A DNA stretch of 17,954 nt from Streptomyces avicenniae (GTDB lineage Bacteria > Actinomycetota > Actinomycetes > Streptomycetales > Streptomycetaceae). Location of the stretch: the NCBI RefSeq assembly GCF_000719135.1, contig NZ_JOEK01000024.1, positions 1 through 17,954 on the forward strand, written 5' to 3'. Shown here in pieces: positions 13,585 to 17,954 of the stretch (the first letter of the stretch is position 1; each line of letters begins with the position of its first letter). The notes beneath the pieces were generated by a model. It was not told the origin of the DNA. It was given only the letters and a program-made list of their open reading frames with translations, and ran no database searches. The position numbers and the translations under genes were made by a program.

Positions 13585-14419
13585 CGCGATCGGCCCCGGT
13601 GCACAGCCCGACATGAACGCCGTGGTGGGCCGCGACGACCTGCTGCTGCTCACCCTCGACACGCTGCGGTACGACGTGGCGGTGGAGCTGGCCGCCGCCG
13701 GGCGGCTGCCGAATCTCGCGGCGCACCTGCCGGGCGGGACGTGGGAGGAGCGGCACGCGCCCGGCAGCTTCACCTATGCGTCGCACCAGGCGATGTTCGC
13801 CGGTTTCCTCCCGACGCCCGCGGCGCCCGGGCGGCATCCGCGGCTCTTCGCCGGGCGGTTCCCCGGCAGCGAGACGACCGCCGACGGGACGTTCGTGTTC
13901 GACGCCCCGGACCTGGTCGGCGCGCTGGCGGGCCGCGGCTACCGCACGGTGTGTGTCGGGGGCGTCGGGTTCTTCAACAAGCAGGGAGCGCTGGGGAGCG
14001 TGCTGCCAGGCCTGTTCCAGGAGAGCCACTGGGAGCCGGCGTTCTCCGTCGCCTCGCCGACGTCGTTCGAGGCGCAGGTGACGCGGGTCGAGGAGGTCGT
14101 GGCCGCACTCCCTGCGGAGCGCAGGCTGTTCCTGTTCCTCAACGTGTCGGCGCTGCACCAGCCGAACTGGTTCCATCTGCCGGGCGCGACAAGGGAGTCG
14201 GGCGACGGGCGGGAGAGTCACGCGGCGGCGCTGGCCTACGTGGACCGGCACGTGGGGCGGCTGTTCGCGGCGATGAGTTCGCGGCGCCGCTGCTTCGCCG
14301 TCGTCTGCTCCGACCACGGGACCGCGTACGGCGACGACGGGTACACCGGGCACCGCCTGGGCCACCCCTCGGTGTGGACCGTGCCCTACAGCCACTTCTT
14401 CCTGGAGCCGCCCGCATGA
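13571..14419 (+). CDS. STM4013/SEN3800 family hydrolase (alkaline phosphatase/sulfatase fold)
   Basis: This is a 282-residue soluble protein of the alkaline phosphatase superfamily. The first metal site region is DDLLLLTLDTLRYDVA (22-37; D30). The nucleophile region is probably APGSFTYASHQAMFAGFLP (63-81), which has Ser/Thr but no Cys-x-Pro-x-Arg sulfatase signature, so a formylglycine sulfatase is unlikely. The core strand is RLFLFLNVSALHQPN (185-199). The second metal site is CFAVVCSDHGTAYGDDG (241-257; D248, H249) with GHRLGH (260-265; H261). It is shorter than typical sulfatases (about 450-550), so it is a minimal version, probably a phosphoryl- or sulfuryl-group hydrolase or transferase. 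The start at 13571 has CAGGGGA 6 bases upstream and overlaps the previous gene by 14 bases; ATG 13613 is a possible shorter start. The stop overlaps the next gene as ATGA. Confidence 0.85.
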   Translation: MQPADAIGPGAQPDMNAVVGRDDLLLLTLDTLRYDVAVELAAAGRLPNLAAHLPGGTWEERHAPGSFTYASHQAMFAGFLPTPAAPGRHPRLFAGRFPGSETTADGTFVFDAPDLVGALAGRGYRTVCVGGVGFFNKQGALGSVLPGLFQESHWEPAFSVASPTSFEAQVTRVEEVVAALPAERRLFLFLNVSALHQPNWFHLPGATRESGDGRESHAAALAYVDRHVGRLFAAMSSRRRCFAVVCSDHGTAYGDDGYTGHRLGHPSVWTVPYSHFFLEPPA

Positions 14420-15753
14420 CCGTCGCGACGTCCGTCCGCCCGTACCAGCACTACGTGTACGCCTATCCGCACAAGACCGCCTACCGGGAACTGCCGGAGC
14501 GGCCGTCGCTGGCCGACCTGTGGGCCGGGGAGCCACGGGGCGCGCTGTCGTTGTACGCGCATGTGCCGTTCTGCGAGGTCAGGTGCGGGTTCTGCAACCT
14601 GTTCACGCGGGTCGGCGCGCCCGAGGGGCTGACGGGACGCTACCTGGACGCGCTGGAGCGGCAGGCGGTCGCCGTACGGGAGGCGCTCGGTGACGAGGCG
14701 CCGGTGCGGTTCGCGAACGCCGCGTTCGGCGGTGGCACGCCGACGTTCCTGACGGCCGACGAGCTGGCGCGGCTGTGCGACATCGCGGAACTGCGGATGG
14801 GCGCGGAACTGCGGGCCGTGCCGCTGTCGGTGGAGGCGTCGCCCGCCACGGCGACCGCCGACCGGCTGGCGGTGCTGGCCGAGCGGGGCGCGACCCGGCT
14901 GAGCCTGGGGGTGCAGAGCTTCGTGGACGAGGAGGCGCGGGCCGCGGTGCGACCGCAGCGCCGCGCGGACGTGGAGGCCGCGTTGGGGCGGGTGCGCGAC
15001 GCGGGGATACCTGTGCTCAACATCGACCTGATCTACGGCATCGACGGTCAGACGGCGGCCAGCTGGCGGCGGTCGCTGGACGCGGCGCTGGCCTGGCGGC
15101 CGGAGGAGATCTACCTCTACCCGCTCTACGTGCGCCCGCTGACGGGGCTGGGCCGCCACGCCGACCCGCTGCTCGCCGACCTGGCCTGGGACGAGGAGCG
15201 GCTGCGGCGCTACCGCGAGGGCAGGGACCACCTGCGGGAACAGGGCTACGAGCAGGCGTCGATGCGCATGTTCAGGCGCGCCGACGCGCCGCCGCAGGGC
15301 CCGGACGACTACGCGTGCCAGACCGACGGGATGATCGGCCTCGGGTGCGGCGCCCGCTCGTACACGTCGTCGCTGCACTACTCGTTCGACTACGCGGTGG
15401 GCATGCGGGAGGTGCGGGGCATCATCGACGCCTATGTCGCGACGTCGGACTTCGGCCGGGCGGTCCACGGCCGCGCGGTCACGGGGGACGAGGCCAGGCG
15501 CCGTCATCTGCTCCAGTCGCTGCTCCAGGCGGGCGGGTTCGGGCCGGACGCGTACCGGGCCAGGTTCGGCAGCGCGCCGCACGAGGACTTCCCCGCCGAG
15601 CTGGCGGCGCTGGCCGCGCGGGGGTGGCTGGACGAGGGGGCGGCGGACCGGCTGCGGCTGTCGCCCGAGGGCCTGGCGCACTCCGACGCCGTCGGGCCGA
15701 TGTTCTTCTCCCCCGCCGTGCGCGCGGCGATGGCCGCGCACGAACCGAGGTGA
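14416..15753 (+). CDS. STM4012 family radical SAM protein (HemN-like)
   Basis: This is a 445-residue radical SAM enzyme of the HemN/HemW-like branch. The [4Fe-4S] site is C53-x3-C57-x2-C60 (HVPFCEVRCGFCNLF). The SAM-binding glycine motif is FGGGTPTFL (104-112). Further HemN-like segments are SVEASPAT, RLSLGVQSF, NIDLIYGIDGQT and IGLGCGARSYTSS. The C-terminal third resembles the HemN_C region and holds a winged-helix-like part (GGFGPDAYRARFG, AALAARGWL). Despite the resemblance it is not expected to be coproporphyrinogen dehydrogenase, because it sits in the STM4011-4015 set rather than with haem genes. The start at 14416 is fixed by the ATGA overlap with the hydrolase gene and by GGAG 9 bases upstream. 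The target is unknown; methylthiolation, methylation or other radical chemistry on a peptide or small molecule are all possible. Confidence 0.9.
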   Translation: MTVATSVRPYQHYVYAYPHKTAYRELPERPSLADLWAGEPRGALSLYAHVPFCEVRCGFCNLFTRVGAPEGLTGRYLDALERQAVAVREALGDEAPVRFANAAFGGGTPTFLTADELARLCDIAELRMGAELRAVPLSVEASPATATADRLAVLAERGATRLSLGVQSFVDEEARAAVRPQRRADVEAALGRVRDAGIPVLNIDLIYGIDGQTAASWRRSLDAALAWRPEEIYLYPLYVRPLTGLGRHADPLLADLAWDEERLRRYREGRDHLREQGYEQASMRMFRRADAPPQGPDDYACQTDGMIGLGCGARSYTSSLHYSFDYAVGMREVRGIIDAYVATSDFGRAVHGRAVTGDEARRRHLLQSLLQAGGFGPDAYRARFGSAPHEDFPAELAALAARGWLDEGAADRLRLSPEGLAHSDAVGPMFFSPAVRAAMAAHEPR

Positions 15754-15759
15754 CGGGCC

Positions 15760-16665
15760 GTGCACCTGACGATCCTGTACCGGGGGCCGCTGGCCTCGTG
15801 CGACTACGACTGCCCCTACTGCCCGTTCGCGAAGCGGCGGGACAGCACGGCGCAGCTCCGGGCCGACCGCGCGGACCTGGAGCGGTTCACCGACTGGGCA
15901 CGCTCGCGCCCCGAGGAGCGCCTGTCGGTGCTCTTCACGCCGTGGGGCGAGGGGTTGACGCGGTCCTGGTACCGGCGCGCGCTGGTGGACCTCTCGCACG
16001 AGCCGGGCGTCGAGCGGGTGGCGATCCAGACGAACCTGAGCTGCCGGACCGAGTGGTTGGCCGAGGCGGACACGGACACCGTCGCGCTGTGGTGCACGTA
16101 CCACCCGGGGCAGACGCCGTACGAGCGCTTCGTCGGCAGGACGCGCCGAGTGGCGTCGCTCGGCGTGCGGTTCAGCGTGGGGGTGGTCGGCCTGCCGGAG
16201 CACCTGCCGGACGCGCGCCGCCTGCGCGCCGAGCTGCCGCCGCACGTCTACCTGTGGATCAACGCGGCGGAGGGGCACGTCTACACGGACGAGGAGGCGG
16301 CGGTGTGGACGGCGATCGACCCGCTGTTCCCGTTCAGCCGCCATCCGCACCGGTCGGCGGGACGGCCGTGCCGCACGGGCGCCACGGTGGTGTCCGTGGA
16401 CGGTACGGGGACGGTGCGGCGCTGCCACTTCGTGCGGGACGAGCTGGGGAACCTGTACGACGGGTCCTACCGGCGGGCGCTCGCCCCGCGGCCCTGCCCG
16501 CTGGCGGTGTGCGACTGCCACATCGGGTACGTCCATCTGGAGACGCTGCCGCTGTACGACACGTTCGCGGGCGGGGTGCTCGAACGGGTGCCGACGGCGG
16601 CGGCGCTGGCAGGGCCGGTGCGGTTGCCGTCGCCGCTGCCGATGCCGGGCGGGGCGGCGGGCTGA
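15760..16665 (+). CDS. STM4011 family radical SAM protein with SPASM-like C-terminus
   Basis: This is a 301-residue radical SAM protein. The N-terminal cluster motif is C14-x3-C18-x2-C21 (LASCDYDCPYCPF). The glycine motif is atypical: FTPWGEGLT (59-67) replaces GGE-type sequence. IQTNLSC (89-95) and WINAAEG (166-172) fit the barrel. The C-terminus holds five more cysteines: C204 (RPCRTG), C222 (VDGTGTVRRCHF), C246 (RPCPLAV), C251 and C253 (CDCHIGY). The VDGxGxVxxC pattern is like SPASM/twitch domains that hold auxiliary iron-sulfur clusters in peptide-modifying radical SAM enzymes. The start is GTG at 15760, 6 bases after the STM4012-like stop, with GAGG 9 bases upstream; it is the last gene of the operon. 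Substrate unknown. Confidence 0.88.
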   Translation: MHLTILYRGPLASCDYDCPYCPFAKRRDSTAQLRADRADLERFTDWARSRPEERLSVLFTPWGEGLTRSWYRRALVDLSHEPGVERVAIQTNLSCRTEWLAEADTDTVALWCTYHPGQTPYERFVGRTRRVASLGVRFSVGVVGLPEHLPDARRLRAELPPHVYLWINAAEGHVYTDEEAAVWTAIDPLFPFSRHPHRSAGRPCRTGATVVSVDGTGTVRRCHFVRDELGNLYDGSYRRALAPRPCPLAVCDCHIGYVHLETLPLYDTFAGGVLERVPTAAALAGPVRLPSPLPMPGGAAG

Positions 16666-16684
16666 AGGGCGGGCGGGCGGCCCG

Positions 16685-17599
16685 TCACCGCCGGGCGGGG
16701 CGCCTGGTCCGGCGGCGCCAGGGGTGCACGAGGGTGGCCAGCAGGGCGCCGGTCGGGGGGAACGACCGGGGGTCGTGCAGGCCCACCGCGCCGGGCCGGC
16801 GGCCGGGACGCCAGGTGAAGCTGCCGAAGAGGTGGTCGAGCACGGAGAGATCGACGGCGTAGTGCCCGGCCTCGGCGAGGTCGGTGCTGTGGTGGAGGCG
16901 GTGCTGTTCCGGGCTGGAGACGACGTGGTTGAGCCAGCCGAGCCGGACGTCGATGTTCGCGTGCACGAAGTAGCCCTGCGCGACGACGAACAGCCCGGCG
17001 ACGAAGACGCTGTCCTGGGAGAACCCGGCGCCGGCAAGGGCCAGCTGGGTCGCGCCCTGGGAGAACGCGACGTCGAGGACGTGGTTCACGCCGTTGTTCG
17101 CGACGTTCACCTTCTCCGGCACGTGGTGCACGCCGTGCAGGCGCCACAGCCAGGGGTTGGTGTGGCCCAGGCGGTGCACGGCGTATCCGGCCAGCGCGCC
17201 CGCCAGCACGGCCAGGGGGATCTCGGCGGCCAGCGGCAGCACCGGCTGCGGCTCCGCCAGGACGGCGACGGCGGCGGACACCAGGCCCTGCGCGATGCTG
17301 CCGCCCACCGCGGTGATGAAGAAGTAGGCGCCGTACCAGCGCCACTCGCTGCGGTCGGGGTGCCAGGAGCGGTCGTACGGGATCAGGCGCTCCAGGAGCC
17401 CCAGGAACAGGACCGTCCACAGGAGGAACAGCATGCTCGGCAGGCTCGGCTCCCAGTCGAGGCCGAGCGTCAGCCAGGCGAGGGCCACGAGCACGGTGAT
17501 CAGGAGCGGATAGGCGCACCTCCCGAGCCAGCGCAGCGGCGTGGGCACGGAATCCGGTTCCGGTGGCCCTGTTCCCGTGGACGCGAGCGGGTCCCGCAT
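16685..17599 (-). CDS. Sterol desaturase/fatty acid hydroxylase family membrane protein
   Basis: This 304-residue integral membrane protein has about five hydrophobic segments (about residues 29-47, 54-71, 90-114, 123-141, 196-212) and the histidine boxes of the di-iron fatty-acid-hydroxylase superfamily: HRLGH (142-146), HGVHH (155-159), NH (H173), and HRLHH (233-237), with GHYAVDLSVLDHLFGSF (245-261) behind the last box as is usual. It would hydroxylate or desaturate a lipid or terpenoid in the membrane using O2. The start at 17599 is chosen because GGAGGAAGG and GGGGAAG lie just upstream; the in-frame ATG at 17695 would add a Cys/Arg-rich extension that does not fit. It ends 19 bases from the convergent STM4011-like gene, so it is probably independent of that operon. 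The substrate is unknown. Confidence 0.88.
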   Translation of the reverse strand: MRDPLASTGTGPPEPDSVPTPLRWLGRCAYPLLITVLVALAWLTLGLDWEPSLPSMLFLLWTVLFLGLLERLIPYDRSWHPDRSEWRWYGAYFFITAVGGSIAQGLVSAAVAVLAEPQPVLPLAAEIPLAVLAGALAGYAVHRLGHTNPWLWRLHGVHHVPEKVNVANNGVNHVLDVAFSQGATQLALAGAGFSQDSVFVAGLFVVAQGYFVHANIDVRLGWLNHVVSSPEQHRLHHSTDLAEAGHYAVDLSVLDHLFGSFTWRPGRRPGAVGLHDPRSFPPTGALLATLVHPWRRRTRRPARR

Positions 17600-17691
17600 C
17601 TTCCCCACTTCCTTCCTCCTCCGTTCCCGGACGCGGGTCCGCGGGCAACGGCGGCATGTCCCCCGCCCCGGCCTGTCCGGGCATGCACATA

Positions 17692-17726
17692 ACAACAGTA
17701 TGTGGACGCTCGGACACCCAGAGCAA
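17692..17726 (-). promoter_or_regulatory. Possible promoter of the desaturase-like gene
   Basis: On the minus strand TTGCTC and CATACT are 18 bases apart, about 100 bases upstream of the start at 17599. The match is only partial. It is the only AT-richer spot (ATAACAACAGTATG) in this upstream stretch. Low confidence. Confidence 0.3.
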
Positions 17727-17780
17727 CCTCGACCGGAAGGGCACGCCTGTTCCGGTGAGGGCGGTCGGTATGTGTGCTGT

Positions 17781-17871
17781 GGGGGGTCAACTGCGGTGTG
17801 TGGGGTGGGTGGTCGGGTCGGGGTGGTCGGGGTGACGTTCCGTGTCGGGGGGTGGTGTGTGGGGTGGGGGC
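17781..17871 (+). other. G-run-rich, possible G-quadruplex region
   Basis: The last 355 bases (17600-17954) hold no credible gene. Within them the plus strand is strikingly G/T-rich: GGGGTGGG, TGGTC, GGGTCGGGG (17802-17823) satisfy the four-G-tract rule, and runs of 4-6 G continue to 17870. GGTCAAC occurs three times (17785, 17872, 17911). The minus-strand open frame here is Pro/His/Thr-rich low-complexity and is not a gene. Confidence 0.45.
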
Positions 17872-17954
17872 GGTCAACTGGCGGTCGGGCCGGTGCGGTT
17901 GCGGGATGTGGGTCAACAGACGGCGGTGCGTGAGGTGGTGGCGGTCTGGGCGTG

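Noticed and set aside
13571..14419. Annotation as a formylglycine sulfatase
   Set aside because: No Cys/Ser-x-Pro-x-Arg signature is visible and the protein is much shorter than sulfatases.
14416..15753. Annotation as oxygen-independent coproporphyrinogen III oxidase (HemN)
   Set aside because: The similarity is to the HemN-like fold only. The gene sits in the STM4011-4015 set with no haem genes, so haem synthesis is not supported.
14386..17037. 883-codon minus-strand open frame across the radical SAM genes
   Set aside because: Arg/Pro/His-rich low-complexity translation, antisense to two well-supported radical SAM genes.
16685..17599. Desaturase-like gene as a member of the radical SAM operon
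   Set aside because: It is convergent to the operon, with its own upstream region; nothing in the sequence ties them together.
17500..17916. 138-codon minus-strand frame at the right end
   Set aside because: Pro/His/Thr-rich translation of a G/T-rich spacer, overlapping the start of the desaturase-like gene; no ribosome binding site or motif.

Overview
The window looks like chromosomal DNA of a Streptomyces or closely related actinomycete. It has very high GC with strongly GC-biased third codon positions, GTG and ATG starts with GGAGG-type ribosome binding sites, a high density of secreted proteins, and families typical of that group: an ALF-repeat protein, a GlxA-type AraC regulator, a LacI regulator, a ThuA/PQQ-dehydrogenase secreted protein and a remnant of a telomere terminal protein gene. 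No rRNA, tRNA, CRISPR array or intact insertion sequence was seen.

Left part (1-2700). Three small minus-strand genes are present: a secreted single-ALF-repeat protein, a RibD/dihydrofolate-reductase-like protein and a secreted two-cysteine protein of unknown function. Between 1956 and 2695 there is no intact gene, but the minus strand carries a frameshifted remnant of a Tpg-type terminal protein gene (about 2352-2600). A perfect 16-bp inverted repeat lies at 1415-1498. This stretch looks like eroding accessory DNA.

Middle part (2696-9735). An imine-reductase-like dehydrogenase and a PNPOx-like flavin protein form a minus-strand operon with an ATGA overlap. They are divergent from a GlxA-family AraC regulator that may be leaderless. 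A LacI-family regulator follows, convergent to the AraC gene. Upstream of it on the same strand is a large secreted protein combining ThuA, PQQ sugar dehydrogenase, PKD and CBM6-like domains. That gene has a good promoter with a TCGAAA-CA-TTTCGA palindrome just downstream of the predicted start of transcription, a likely target of the neighbouring LacI protein.

Right part (9915-17954). A minus-strand pair (small cupin-like His-rich protein plus a DUF6745-type protein) is divergent from a tightly overlapped five-gene plus-strand operon. I recognise the latter as the STM4015-STM4014-STM4013-STM4012-STM4011 set: a leucine-rich-repeat-like protein, an ATP-grasp-like protein, an alkaline-phosphatase/sulfatase-fold hydrolase and two radical SAM proteins. 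To my knowledge its biochemical job is not known. The two divergent units share a 157-bp intergenic region whose exact centre carries an 8-bp inverted repeat, suggesting co-regulation. A sterol-desaturase/fatty-acid-hydroxylase family membrane protein is convergent to the cluster, and the window ends in a G-run-rich non-coding stretch.

The best candidate for an undescribed system is the STM4011-4015 operon, possibly with the divergent pair. The gene content (two radical SAM enzymes, an ATP-grasp-like protein, a hydrolase and a non-enzymatic LRR-like protein with an acidic tail and conserved-looking C-terminus) reads like a modification or small-molecule assembly pathway, but the substrate cannot be read from the sequence.
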